Assembly (NCBI GenBank): GCA_025890175.1
Contig: JANPYM010000005.1
Span: forward strand, 2,132,166-2,196,165
Direction: 5' to 3'
From: Ciborinia camelliae
Lineage: Eukaryota > Ascomycota > Leotiomycetes > Helotiales > Sclerotiniaceae
Length of the DNA stretch: 64,000 bases
Below the pieces are notes generated by a model. The model saw nothing but the letters and a program-made list of their open reading frames with translations. It ran no database searches and was not told where the DNA came from. Positions 37,126 to 49,665 of this stretch are shown here, in pieces. A program made the translations under genes and the position numbers. Position 1 is the stretch's first letter, and every line of letters starts with the position of its first letter.

Positions 37126-38191
37126 CTAATTCGAAGGTTCTTTCCAGCTATCGGAGGAAAATAACCGACTAGCCCATCTCAAACTTGATCCTCTGGCTTT
37201 ATTATTATTACTTCTTCTGTGTGCATTTCGTCTTGCGAAATTGGCATTGGCAGTGGCATTGGCGTTGGCATTGGCAGCCGCAGCTTTTGCGCGCTGAGTG
37301 GCGCTGAGGATGGCTGGGCGGGAGTTAGTTTGATGTTTCTGACGTGGGGAGGGGTAGAATATACCATTAGCACCATTGATGCTCTTTACGCCCTCAGCGG
37401 ATCCAGCGGCTTGATTAGCGGCCACGGCAGCGGGGAAATCGGCATTATCTTGTTGGACTTGGGCTTGGATACCCTTGAGTGTTCCCGCCGTTTTAATGCT
37501 GTTGGGTGTGTTGTTGCTAGCAGCAATGTCGGTTTGCTGAACGGCAATGCAACCGCCAAAGGGACCAGCGACGGCATTGTTGCGGCAACGAACGGTACAG
37601 ATATTCCCGGTTGAGCCACCGGTGCAAGCGAGATTATCGGGCATTTGGACGGTAATGTTGAAGTCTTCGGTCTTGGCTTGAGAGAGACCGTTGACACCTG
37701 GGACGTTGTTGGTCACGACTAGGTTTTGGGAGATCACACCGGCGTTGCTGGTTTCGTCGAGATCACAGAAGTAGGGACCGGCTCCGTCAGCATTGACTTG
37801 ATGGATGGTGACGGTCATCAGTGTGCCGGCTTTGACTTGTGTGACGGCATTGGCTGAGATTGCGTTTTCCGTGCTTTCTCCTACATCGATGTTGCCACTT
37901 AATTCTGTACGACCGCATTCATTGACTATGTTGGCTTTGATTTCAGCATCTCGAATGATAGTTGTGTCTTGTTGGCAAGGGCTTATGCCGGTACAATTTC
38001 TGGCGATGCCATCATCGACTAAGTAAATTAAATTAGATTAATATTCCGAAATATTGGGAATTTAGCTTGGAAACCGTACCTTTAAATCCAATACTTGTCG
38101 GGGAGTTTGCAAGACCCTGGGCGGCAAGGATAACACCGTGAGCTTGAGCGACGGACAACAATGCCGCTTGTAATACAATTGAAGTATACAT
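37126..38191 (-). CDS. secreted Egh16/GAS (MAS)-family protein
   Basis: Two exons, 38191-38080 and 38018-37126, encode 334 residues. The first 19 residues (MYTSIVLQAALLSVAQAHG) are a signal peptide ending at the HGVILAAQG motif typical of this family. Further family motifs are DDGIARNCTGISPCQQDTTI, IRDAEIKANIVNECGRTEL, GNIDVGESTENAISANAVTQ and TIHQVNADGAGPYFCDLDET. Cysteines are spaced as in Egh16 proteins. These were first described as appressorium-expressed genes of cereal pathogens (Egh16, GAS1/GAS2, MAS1/MAS3). Their biochemical role is not settled. The C-terminal 60 residues are unusual: an Ala/Asn run, then a basic Arg/Asn/Ser tail. The protein is presumably secreted; no GPI site or membrane segment is evident. 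Confidence 0.93.
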
Positions 38192-39599
38192 ATTGAAGGG
38201 AGAGGAAGGAAGGTGTCCAGCACTAAGAAATGAATAAATAGAAGTTAAATAATATGAGAATCACCAGGATCCTATGTAAAATTGAAATAATATAAAATGG
38301 AAAAGCAAAGAACAAAAATTGGAAATGTGGATGTAGATGTACAGACGGCAGAAAGGAAAGTCTCATGTCTTTTAAGAACCGTCTACCAACAAACCCCCCA
38401 AGATACATTTCCCTCACAGGTAATAGCCCGGACAACAATGCATTCTCCTACAAGATCTGTTGCACACAATGTGGAGCACAGAGTCAATATTGCCTGCCAT
38501 TGAGAACGATAAATTCTCAGTACTGACTCCTGAGCAAGAATAGGAATCGATTTCCACTCCTTGAAAACCATTTCAGAAACAACCCGTTACCACAGTCGTC
38601 ATCTCATGCTTACACACTCGTTGTATCACATTGTTCAGATGTTCATTGTATCAGAATATTCAGATGGCAGATCTTCGAAGTCAAAGCAGGATAGAAAAGC
38701 CTCTCCCGCCTTGAGATAAGATTGTGATAGGTGGCGCAAGGATACTACTTCGCATCTTATTCCACAAACTCCACCAACTTGGAGAAGAGTTATAGAAATC
38801 GTGAGATATGATCTACACGAGTAAAGAATCCAAGACGTCTGACCCACAGCAGATAACCAGAATCAGACCAGTTTTTGCAATAAAAAGGAAGATTTGAAAC
38901 GATTGCCAAGAGATGTTGGACGAGAGGAAGCAAAGAAGTTGAGAAATATCACGGTTAAACGGTTTGTTGTCTGAAGTTTTGACGATGCCGCGATGCGTGT
39001 TTGAAGTGAGTGGGGCTGGGGTGAAATCCAATCCACCTGGATCCCTTAGAATATCTCCATCGGGAAAGCCGTAGCCCTATTTTGATCCGAAGTCTTCCCG
39101 TCCAAGCATACTCCGTAAGTTACCTAGAATCTAGATACTCCGTTCAAGGGGTTTGAGATTTTCGAGTCAAACCAAAATCTATCCTGTATTCATATCGTGT
39201 TTTGAAAAAGTCATTCGATAATCCTTCTCGAATGTCGGAAATTTTAACCGCGCATGAAGGAGATGATTCGGCTAGCGGGAGGAGAAGGAGAAGGAGAAGG
39301 AGACATGTAATAAGTATCATGGAGACGGCCCAGCCAATTCTGACTACGACAACGACGGCTATACCTACTATTTACGATCCAATGATGGGAAAGTTCAGAA
39401 TATACCACAAAGCACATAAAAAGTCAGCTCGCCGCTATGATGACCACTGACAACTTACAAGATTACCAAGAACCCTCCCTGGTCATCAAAACGGCTTTAT
39501 CGATGGCGGGTGGCGCTACACTCGATGTAAGAAATAATTCGCACACCAAAAAACACTCTCTTTAACGTGCATTTCAAAGCTAATTGTTTTAGCCCGAGA

Positions 39600-39715
39600 A
39601 ACTATTTGATTATTGAATATGAATTGGCTTATTGAAGACTATTCGCGTATCTAAGCCTAAAGGACTATATGATTATCAAATTTGAATTGGATCATTGAAG
39701 AGTGTTAAGGTTATA
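39600..39715. repeat. diverged direct repeat, about 67-bp period
   Basis: ACTATTTGATTATTGAATAT recurs as ACTATATGATTATCAAATTT, and the similarity continues through GAATTGG-TTATTGAAGA and GAATTGG-TCATTGAAGA. This is an old local duplication. Confidence 0.65.
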
Positions 39716-41134
39716 TTATGGGAGGAGATACAGTTCGGTATGCGGTTTATTTCCCGTCCTTACATCGTGTGCGTTAAATTCCTTCGTATGTGGCTGCTGG
39801 AGAGAATGAAAGCGCCAGCGCAATGCATCCCTTTCCGTCTGATATTATAAGGTTATAAGCCGAGCACAGATTACTTGCAATCCTACCTATCAACAGAAAC
39901 ACAATATTCCGTGCAGAGTCATGGCGGGAATCAAGACGGCAGAAGATAAAATAACACCTCAGAGGGAATTGATATCAAGACCCTTCTTCTTCCGGGAAGT
40001 CAAATTAATCATCGCCTGCAATATTCTGCATTTTATTAGATGAAGACAGCTTGTGAGATTGTCTCAAGGATTGGAATAGTCTAGGTACTCGAGCTACATG
40101 CTACATTCTACACTCAAGAACGATCTGTTTGCACTATCTGGAATGCAGTTATATCATATATCAGATTTCCCAAATTCCAAGTGGGATGATATATCTAATA
40201 TCATGGTGCGCTTTGGAGTTTTTTGTTTAATTTTCGGAGGAATAACGAAGCCATTGCTCTTCTCTGCTTTTCCATCCCATTTTCCCTCTCAACACCAGCC
40301 TTCATAAACCTCTTATGGTCCCGGCCTGATCCCCCCATTACAATTCAAAGCGCGTTATCCCAAAATAATAGCGGATTCAATTTCACAAAGTTCTTTTTGG
40401 CAAGGTTCGGAAGACTTAGTGGGTATTTAACCCTCTCCCTATCTGACTCCAGTATATGTTTCGGGGTCTTCAACTCGATTGTTCACCAGCCAAGTTATAC
40501 CCGATAAGATGCTTCCGAATGCAATGGAATTTTTCATTCACGGATTATTAGTCAAACATCAAGCTTCTTAATTCTTACGCCTGACGAGCCTCTCCGTCAA
40601 GGTAGGGATATACCATATTTCGTGTCAACGGGGTCTATTCTATGCCCTCGCTGCCTTTCCCTGATGTAATATTAGAGTGAGAAAGACCCACAGAGTCTGA
40701 AACGTATTCTATCCAGATATACTAGCGATACTAGTAGATCAATAGCATTAAACAGCTTGGGGATGGGGGTGGGGGCGCACCTCATGCAAAACCAGTTCCT
40801 TACAGACCATCTATGCGTGTTAAAGGTGTGATTTGCAGACCGGTGCCGTCCTCAGGAAAGAGCGAGATGGAGTCTAGAATGGGGACGTAATACCAGGTAA
40901 GATTAGAAGAAATAGGGGCCGAGAAACTTTAAAGCCCGCCGCCGATAAGACGATGCAGAGACGATTCTGGGAATTACAAGTGATACGGAAATCTACTTTG
41001 GTGATATAAGTGAGATAGACCGATATATTTGGACTGGATAGAAGTAGAAGGAACAATGCTGATATATGCAAACTTCTAGGTAACTTCCAATCAACCGTTC
41101 TGTAATATGATACTTAGGTTGGGCCTCCTAATTC

Positions 41135-41166
41135 GGGGGGGGGAAACAGGGGGACGAGGGGCAGGG
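41135..41166 (+). repeat. G-quadruplex motif
   Basis: A G9 run is followed by G5, G4 and G3 runs with loops of two to five bases. It lies about 490 bp upstream of the methyltransferase start codon, on the coding strand. Confidence 0.75.
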
Positions 41167-41652
41167 ACACCTGCATCACTCATCGAACTTCCAAGATTCA
41201 TAACCTTTTTCAATGCAATCTTCAGTTGATTATTTTAAAGTTGTTGGGTGTAATAAACAATCTTGTCAACTTTCAAAGATGTATAGGAAGATATGTTCAA
41301 AAGGCAATATGCACGTGCGAAGTAGATTGTGCGACGGCTTGTCTTTGCCAACCATTCCCTCCGTTCCGTGACTGGTGTGGCGAAGTTAGGCGTCAAGGAC
41401 CATGTGCTCTTACTTTAGCTTCAATTATCAGTAAACTCGAATCTTCGTTTTCTGATACTTAGTCAAAGTTCAATTTGAATTTGGCTCCTTTCTTGAAATC
41501 TTGTGTCGAATATTGCCGAATATTCATCCACGAGGTCAAAAGTCGAACTACAGAGATATTTCTCCGTTCTAAATTTCTTCGCACTGCATTTCTACGTACT
41601 ACGAGGACATTCCCAAAGTTCCACGCACTTATCTCTGCGTTCCACATTGAAA

Positions 41653-42758
41653 ATGTCAGCAACCTCAGTTGAAATAGAAGCACCAACGCAGGAACACTAT
41701 TTGCTGAGTAGGAGAGACGAGGAAGAGAAAGACAGGTTTGGACCTCAAGATACCTCGTGCAGAATATTTATATCGATACATTATAGGCTGGACCAACAGA
41801 GCAATATCATTGGGATTGTCAGGGATGGACACGTCTTGGATCCAAGTATCCCGAAGCAAAATATTTACAGAATAGCGGACGTTGCAACAGGTACCGGGTG
41901 CGAGGGCTCCATTCCCTAAAACAATACAATGCAATGCTGACTTTTAATCAGTATTTGGCTGAGAGAAGTGGCGGCGGAACTCGTAGATGGAGGGTATAGC
42001 TCTCCTCTAAAGACGGTAGGGTTTGACATCTCCGCGAAACAATTTCCCAAGACTTCACCTCCGGAAAACAAATTCGTGGTTTGGGATATGACCACTAGTT
42101 TTCCCCAGGAATACCACCGTAGTTTTGACGTTGTGCATGTGCGACTCGTTATCCTCGCACTAAAAGTTGAACAAATCAAAGATGTTGTACAGAATATTGT
42201 CGAGTTGCTGAGTAAGAATTGACATTCTCCTTCCTCCAGACTCACCCTAAACAAGGCAGGTTACTAATCATCACAGAGCCTGGTGGATATCTTCAATGGA
42301 CTGACTTCTCATATATGATGGAACGCGAGATAATATTCCCGGTTGGTGATGGCGATCTCTCCTGTAAAACCGAGGGAGAAATAATAGTCAAGTTCATCGA
42401 CGAGCAAGGATATTCTTATGATCCAACAGGGGATGTAGAAAAGGTCCTTCAATGTTTGCCTTTGGAGGGCGTGCATGTGACTAATCACACTGGTGCATCG
42501 CGTCGGAGGCCAGAGATTAGGGGTCTAGTGGCAGAATGGTACTCCCGCACGTTGTCACTGATTTTGGAAATGATTTTATTGAGGAATGGACAGAGCGAGC
42601 AGGATGCGAAGATGGTAGCGGATGTCTACCGGAAGAAGGTTCTTGAGATGGAGAAAAGGGGCATGATATTCGAGGCGCCTATAATGACTATGGTTGCTCG
42701 CAGAAAGAGAGAGCGGATTAGTAGGGCATCAGACATGGAGCTCAACTCTCACCACTAA
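41653..42758 (+). CDS. SAM-dependent methyltransferase (LaeA/UMTA-like)
   Basis: Class I methyltransferase of 328 residues in three exons (41653-41897, 41952-42211, 42277-42758), all joined in frame with short GT-AG introns. Motif I is split by intron 1 and reads RIADVATGTGIWLREVA at about residues 73-89. FDISAKQFP follows at the second strand, then FDVVHVRLVI, then the post-motif LLKPGGYLQWTDFS across intron 2. This matches the large fungal family that includes LaeA and UMTA-type enzymes, but the substrate cannot be told from sequence. No polyketide synthase, peptide synthetase or other secondary-metabolism gene lies in the window, so a cluster role is not supported. The start at 41653 (MSATSVEIEAPTQEHYLLSR) fits family N-termini. 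Confidence 0.9.
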
Positions 42759-44282
42759 GATTCCATGTCAAGGAAATGCGTTGAGATCAAGAATTGGCTG
42801 CCAGCTATTTGTAAAGGGGTCATTCTGTCACAAATTGACGAGGATTTTAGGAATCTTGGGAGTTTTAGGTTGATCAGTGTTTCCCCTAGTTTTGTGTAAG
42901 TCGCAACAAAAAAATCAAATAGGTATATGTTTTAATGTCAGCACTGCAATCTTGACACCTCTGTGAAAGCAGGATGCATTAAGGTGGCTCGATTGCTTTC
43001 CTATGTTTAAGGGATGCCCTCTGAACAATGAAAATTCTATAAGACCATGGAATGAACAAGAGAAACATATCTTTTGACCTCCAGAAATCTAACTCCTTAA
43101 CTATGTCTACCCAGTATGCAGACTATCCTTCTTGATACAGCACAAATAAATCCACCAGTTCGTATCAAACATCTTTGAACTCCCAACAACTTCCCTAGGC
43201 TATATTTCTATTCGATAGTGAGCAAACCCTCACACTTCCCACATGATTCTCTACTCACCTCTCCATTCAACTCTATCATGAACCCTCGACATCCATGCAC
43301 CCCCAACCCCAAACCATTAAATACCTCACATCCAAGAAATTGAAATTAAACTTCATTCCCATTCATCTCATGTAAACCCCCCTCGGATAACCTAAGTGAA
43401 TATATTTCGGCTATTCGGATATATCTCTATACATTAGATATCACCCTTCATTCATCATTGTGGATCTCTCTATTACAAAAAAACTCCCTCTTGGAATAAA
43501 ACACATACACCCATAAAATCCACCAATGTATCTATCCATCTATCCATTCATCACTAGAACCTACCCACTGTTAAATCCATCACTGCCATTCTTTCAATCC
43601 ATCAATCCGTCCTTTTTTAAAGTTATATCTTCGCAAAGAATCAAGTCGTATATAGCAAAGGCTGCAAAGCTCTTGTATTATACAACGGGCCATAGCAGCT
43701 ATGTACTGGTGAAGAAACCAGTTAATTTAAAGAAACACCTCATTCATGATTATTTAGTTATATTCATGAATTATACCTACAAATAGGAATCCACCAGATA
43801 CATTATTTATTTATCTCACTCATAATCATAAAACATCAAATCCAAGCTTGCATGAGAGGACTGGATGAATGGATAGCAAAATTGTCTTCTATTTTATTGT
43901 CAAAAGCTAGTTGTACCTAGGCTCAAAACCGGGGCCATGAAGCCACCACAAATTTAATCGCCAAGTGTCTTAAGCAAAGAATTCAGGTGTCGCAAGAAAG
44001 AAGTCCATATGAAGCAATATGATAAACTTTTCTGAGTAAAAAGGAAAATAGAAACGGTCAACTAGATCGTCCAACCTGTTTCAAAATGTAGACCATATGA
44101 GGCTTGTCGTGATATTTCAACCCAAATTTCCCCAAGTTGATTAAAATCTGTTCAAATCAACAGACCAGAAAAGATGGTATCTGACAAGAGTATAGCTAGC
44201 CGGCAGAAACCAAAGTGGGTAGCAGGAAATTGACTTCAGATCGTATGGGTGACTTTTGAAGGGATGGTCAAGTTCCAACTAC
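42759..44282. other. intergenic spacer between convergent genes
   Basis: AT-rich 3' flanks of the methyltransferase (+) and the Mei2-like gene (-). A repeat-rich open frame at 43526-43786 starts in TATC/CATC low-complexity sequence and resembles no family. Nothing else is seen. Confidence 0.6.
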
Positions 44283-46965
44283 TCAATCTAGTGATATGTT
44301 AGTCATGACAGTAAAATCCATTGGGGAGACGGAATGAAAGAATGCCATCTTACATTGTGAGAAGCCTTGTTGACAAGGGCTGCGATGAATATCATCCTGA
44401 TCCTCATCGAAACCGTATTCCTCACGTTCGGCAAGGCTGGTACCACGGTCATATTGAGAGCGACGACGGCGTTGTTCATCACGCAAATGCTGACCAGCGC
44501 TAGGAGCAAACAAACCTTCCTTATGTCAACAATAATGCAAAGAATGAAGTCCATTGGATGACAACTTACCAACGTGTTCGGCGTTCTCGCAGCTTCTCTT
44601 CAACTTCGAAGCATTGTCAGAGGAAGGAAATTCATCCTCCAAACCGGCAACATTAGCTCCATCAAGGTGAGTCAAGAAGAGCTATATCAAGTTGTCAGTT
44701 AAATGCAAATAGAAACCAATGGTTAATTGAATTACCTTGGGTCTGTAGTGAGGAGGCTCGAGCATGACAGACGAGTTACGGAACTTTTGGATAAGACAAT
44801 CTCTACCTTGAATAGTAGCGTAGGAGACTTCAGCAACCTTATCACTCTTGAACCTATGCCACTTCTGGTTTGATCGCGCAATCACGAACTCAATAATATC
44901 CATGGGATCAACGAAATTGATGAATGCATATCCGACGTTGCAATCATTGGAGAAATCAATACGAAGATACATGAAATCGTATCTTCCGAAGCTGGATTCA
45001 TCAACAATGCTCTTTAACATGGCCTGATCGACCTTGTTTGGAATGTTCCTCAACATCACCTGAAAAGAATGTTAGAAATGACAAGGCTTGTAGGGATGCG
45101 CATGAACTTACAGTTGTTCTGACATCAAGGCCTGCATTGATCTTGTTGATGTCAACATGATTGTGATGGCTCGCAGCAGGATTAGATGTACCACGGCCTC
45201 GGAGCTGTCCCTGGGGTGTCCTAACAATCGGAAGCTGGCGACGATTACCACTGCGGGCAACGTCACGAGAGTTGGGAGTTTGTGGACTCATATATCCAAA
45301 CTCATGACCATATGATTGCGGACTAGCGGGATAGCGACCAACGCCTTGCTGGGCAAAGTGATTGGTGTATGCGTGGGGAGAGTAGCCTTGGGAAACAAAT
45401 GAGTTATATGGAGACTCAATGACTTGTGATTGCCTGCTGGTTGTGAGATTCTCAGGAAAGCCTGGCTGGAAAGCGAGAGGCTGGGTGGTATACAAGTTAC
45501 CCATGTTACCCATAACATATGGGACTGCGTTAGATGGCAATAGACCGTAATGATTCGTAGTCATATACTGAATACCCTGAGGATTGGGGCTGCCAGAGTT
45601 AAACAAACCAGCATTGTTTGGGAACCCGGGTGTCTGTGGGGCTTGGATAGACATATGTCCAAGGACATCGCTAATGTCGGCCTGGGGCGCAGAGCGACGA
45701 GTAGGCGTAACCGCCGGGGCCAAATTGTTCCTAGTTCCACGATTCATGGGAACGTCGGGTCTATGCATCTCGCACTTGACAAGAATATTCTGCGATAACG
45801 TCAGTAATGTTCAATTGATTAGAAAGATGATACACACGCCAATAAGCTTGTTATTGCATCTTTCTATTGCACGAGATACAAAGGCTGAATCGACGAACTC
45901 TGCACACAAGCGGAATGTTCCAGCTTCGGTCGCGAGAAATTTCTGCCAGGCGTACAGCTCGCCTTCAACGGACAACAACTCCCGGAGACTTTCTTCAAAC
46001 ACTTTCTTGTCTATGTTGGTATTAGGTGGATAGGTAGCTGTCAACATTACTTGTCCCTCATGAGCAGAATACACGGTTCTCGATTGAGGACTGATGGCCT
46101 GTCGAAGTGTTAGCTCTTGTTTGGGTGAGGTGTGAAGGGCTTTACGAACACCACCAAAGTCGTTTGCCTTGATGTATTCAACGGCACAATCAACATGATC
46201 AACCTTGATTGCGGTGTACACCTTCGCCGCCTCATAGATGTTCGACATTCTAATGTAAACCACATTGTTTTTGGTTACTTCAACTCTCTTTCCTCCAGTG
46301 AAGGTGACTCCAGCCTTATTCAATTTCTATGCAATAAGAGTTAGCAAAAGGACCTGATAAGCAAGCGAAGGATAAGATGAAACTAACCTCGAAAGAGAAT
46401 TGAACACAATCAAAGACATCTACCTTCTGATAGATATCCGTAACTTTGATGCAGCGGGTGGCTCCAGTATCTGTGCTGAATTTCTATGAACAATTAGTAA
46501 CTTGAACCATGATGATAATAGATGGAAATAAGAACATACACCATAGTTTGTAATTTCAGAGTCACGAACTGGTGATTGAGAAGCGACAACGTTATCAAGA
46601 TATTGAATCGTGCCTGGGATAAGTGTGACTGATCCTGATCCATTCGCCACAACATTACCTGCAACTTGTGCTCCTACTGCTGGCCCATATAGCTGCAATG
46701 GTTGAAATGCAGAAGCGGTGGCAGAAAGCTGAGCCGAAGCTCTACTTGTTGTGCTGGTTGTAACAAAAGGATCATGTTGATTAGCAGCAGCGGATTGAGT
46801 GATAGAAGCTGTGCGGGTCTCCGTTGTTGATGGTTTCGGAGCTCTGGCGTCCTCTGGAGAGATCGCGGTCAAAGCAGTGTTTGGAGTGCCTTGGATGGAC
46901 TCAAAAGCACCATTGGAGATTGGGGAAGGTGGCGATTGGCCGTAAGAACGATTAAATGATGACAT
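44283..46965 (-). CDS. mei2: Mei2-like RNA-binding protein
   Basis: Eight exons are read: 46965-46540, 46483-46388, 46326-45838, 45789-45112, 45059-44736, 44681-44570, 44515-44354 and 44287-44283. They join in frame to 763 residues. The diagnostic part is the C-terminal Mei2-type RRM_2 domain: VMLRNIPNKVDQAMLKSIVD, YDFMYLRIDFSNDCNVGYAF, INFVDPMDIIEF, KSDKVAEVSYATIQGRDCLI and KFRNSSVMLEPPHYRPK. An upstream region (about 175-335) with RMSNIYEAAKVYTAIKVD and ATYPPNTNIDKKVFEESLRE looks like degenerate RRMs. The head (1-110) and the middle (350-560) are Ser/Gln/Pro-rich and disordered. In fission yeast Mei2 drives meiosis with meiRNA; the role here is unknown. The last intron is 66 bp, stop-free and in phase, so its retention gives a longer alternative C-terminus ending at the same stop codon. 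Confidence 0.93.
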
Positions 46966-47505
46966 TCTTAAAAAACCGAGTTCTCGATTCAATGTCAAAA
47001 TAGAGAAGGCGTCAAAATTGAGTGTCCTAGGGACGTGAAAATTGTGCAGATTCTTGGGAAATGAAGGGTATGGATTCAAAATGATGATAGCTCAAAGATT
47101 ATTGCTCACTTGGATGATATTACAATCACCAATTGATAATAATCGTCGAGGTATCTGAAGGTTGAAGGATTGTAAATCGATTGAACGAACCAAGAACTTT
47201 GTGTGTTTGTAAAAGAAAAGAACAGAAGTCAAGGAGTTACAAGAAGTTCAAGTTATTAAGTTAACGGGAAGTGCATCAAAAACTCCAAGCGGGAAAAATT
47301 GGAGAAAACTCAGTGAATGTTATTAAGATTGAGAGAATATGAGAGAGAATATGAGAAAGAACCCGAGAGAAGAAGGAAGGTGTTGGGGGTGGGGGAGGGG
47401 AGAGGGGGAAGGTGTATTCCCAGGTTATCTGTAGATGGATGTGAAGGGGAAATTTAAATATTCACCTTGGGGGAAATTTTGGAAGGAGGCACAAACAAAC
47501 AACAA

Positions 47506-47528
47506 ACACACACACACACACACACACA
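47506..47528. repeat. (CA)n microsatellite
   Basis: About eleven CA units, about 540 bp upstream of the Mei2-like start. Confidence 0.92.
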
Positions 47529-47924
47529 AGACGGGAAGGAACGATGACCCGATTTTTCCGGGAAAGAAGCCGAGAACCTTACTAGACAGACACATTGATG
47601 AAAGCTCATTACATTATATTTATATTATATAAGGTTCTCTCTTTCTATCAATTATTCTCAGGTCTATCTATACCTACTATCCAATGAGAACACTTAATGG
47701 CTTCATTTTATTCCCGTCTATATGAGAAAAGACGAAGGCTGAGGTTCCCGTCATCTCTATTATGAAGTCTTGCCCTGCCGCTTTCTCTTAACTTGGAGTA
47801 TAAGCGAGTCTTGAGGTAATAAGGGTGAGATTCCTCACTTTCTCCCTCTCCCCTCCCTCTCCCTCTCCCAGCCCCTCCCCTCTTTAATTCATCCCAACTT
47901 TTCATACATAGGCAGCAGTTGATG

Positions 47925-48345
47925 CCACGAGGAAGCAGAACAGGACACCGAGGGATCTCAATAATCAAATTAAAATCTTCTTAGAGTTTTGTATCCCGTC
48001 TTCGGTTTCGTCATGGCCGAAGAAGAAGATGCACTGGGAGGTATTCCGGGTTTCCAATCAGAGTTTCTTGAAATTTGTATCCCGTCAAACACGTCTTTAT
48101 TGTCATGACCGAAAAAAATGCTACAAGGAAACAGGCACGGGAAGGTATTTTGGCTTTGAATTACTAGTATCTTCACGGGAGAGCAGACACGGGAGGAAAG
48201 TCACCAATCAGAATTATCTTAAAATTGATTGGTATCCCGTAAAATACCCATTGTTATTTCCCAAAGCACTGTAGAAAATGCCACGAGGGAGTAGACACGG
48301 GAAGGTAGTCAGGCTTTGAATCATTAGGTAGAATCTTCTCTTGAA
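47925..48345. repeat. diverged minisatellite-like repeats
   Basis: Related blocks recur at roughly 55-155 bp. A core like ATGCCACGAGG-AGCAGACA, then CACGGGAAGGTA (near 47950, 48033, 48133, 48187 and 48295), then TTTGAATCA or CCAATCAGA, and in several copies GTATCCCGT (near 47990, 48076 and 48232). Copies are heavily substituted and unevenly spaced. Confidence 0.6.
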
Positions 48346-49665
48346 ATCTGGATTGAATTCCTCAAATACCTATCGTCGTTCCTGAAGGACTGTATACATG
48401 ATTGGTTGACTGTAGAATTCAATCTCGGAATATGGGACGCTTTTTCGATTCTACAACCATCCCGAACTTCTTCCCATGATCGCCTCGTTCAACTACTTGC
48501 AAGATAGGACGAGTATAACTTGATTGGCTCCTCAAATTGTTGACGGACTTCATCTCCGTTCTTACATGTACTCTCCGCCCTTACAGAGGCTCTTACTCTG
48601 ATCTTTCTCAGTACTACTCTTGCCCTTTGCTACAATTGGCCGGCTTGAACATCTGATTTAAAATTGAGATACCAATCGCTTTAGACACCTAGTAGATTGA
48701 GCCTACCCAATTGAGCAGAATTGGAGAAATTTTGAGTGGCCAGCAGGGCTACCTAGTATATAAGAAGAATAAGAGGAAATTATTTGATGGGTAAAAGTCT
48801 CTCGGTGCATCGACGATTCAATGTTTTCTCCTTTGAAGGTCACCTCCTTCGTTCCTGCCCAGCAGGAATTTTCCGGGCTTGCCTAGCACTAGCGAATCTC
48901 GAGGGACCTCATCACTCTGAATACCAAGTCAAGTATGATATGATATGATATGATATATAGATATAGATATAGACAGCCACCGGATGAATGGAAATATAAT
49001 GAGATGGGATATTTATTGTCGTCCTCTGGCTTTGATTTCCGTAGATATATATGTATGTTGAAAACGTGAAAATATAACCCCCAGCATAGCATTTCTATAG
49101 ACTTGAAAAGGATTGAAGCCGCCGGTACATCTTCGGGACGGGCTTGAGCATCTAGAAAGACTCGGACTCTGATGTCCACTTGCATGTACAAGTATATCGC
49201 AACTTGAGCAAAGCCTTTTAATTCATATCTCTTTTCAACAGCTGCCTTGAACTCCAAATTTCTAATTGTGACTCGTGACCAAGGTATCTATCTGCATCTT
49301 TGGTGTTCTCGAATACCTAGCCTCTTGGAATTATCATCACACCATACACCTTATAAGGTTCATTGAAAGGCACAAGAGAGATTTGTTTTCAGCAACACAA
49401 AGATTCAGACAGTTTGTTTTTAGAAGCAGGTAGATTCCTTTTTGAATTCCATCCATTGAATCTAGGTAGTTGGGCGGCCGCTGGTGTCATCGGGCTTAGA
49501 GTTATTCCGATCCCGTCATTCATCCTGGCTCTCAAACATCAAGAAACCAAAAGAGAGAGAATAGCTCATTTCAAGCAGTTCTCCATTGATATTCTATAGT
49601 CTGAACTGAAACCTTTCATGGTCTAGATTTTCTCTAAAAGAAGCTTGCCACCCAAGTTGCCCAGC

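Larger units (their letters stand above)
38192..41652. other. divergent 3.5-kb intergenic region
   Basis: Promoter side of both the Egh16-like gene and the methyltransferase. A 72-codon ATG-led frame at 39232-39450 includes an Arg run that comes only from a GGAGAA microsatellite, so it is not called. A diverged direct repeat lies at 39600-39715. A TATA-like TATTTAA with CT-rich sequence behind it lies near 40427-40440 and may mark an unannotated transcript. A G-quadruplex motif lies at 41135-41166. Confidence 0.55.
46966..49665. other. divergent 2.7-kb intergenic region
   Basis: Upstream of both the Mei2-like gene and sec15. It contains a CA microsatellite, C-rich CTCCCT runs near 47840-47880 and a cluster of diverged repeats at 47925-48345. 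GATAT steps lie at 48933-48970. No gene is supported; a minus-strand frame at 48889-49257 spans simple repeats and shows no family resemblance. Confidence 0.55.

Noticed and set aside
39232..39450. 72-codon frame with an eight-arginine run
   Set aside because: The arginines come from a GGAGAA microsatellite and the rest has no family resemblance.
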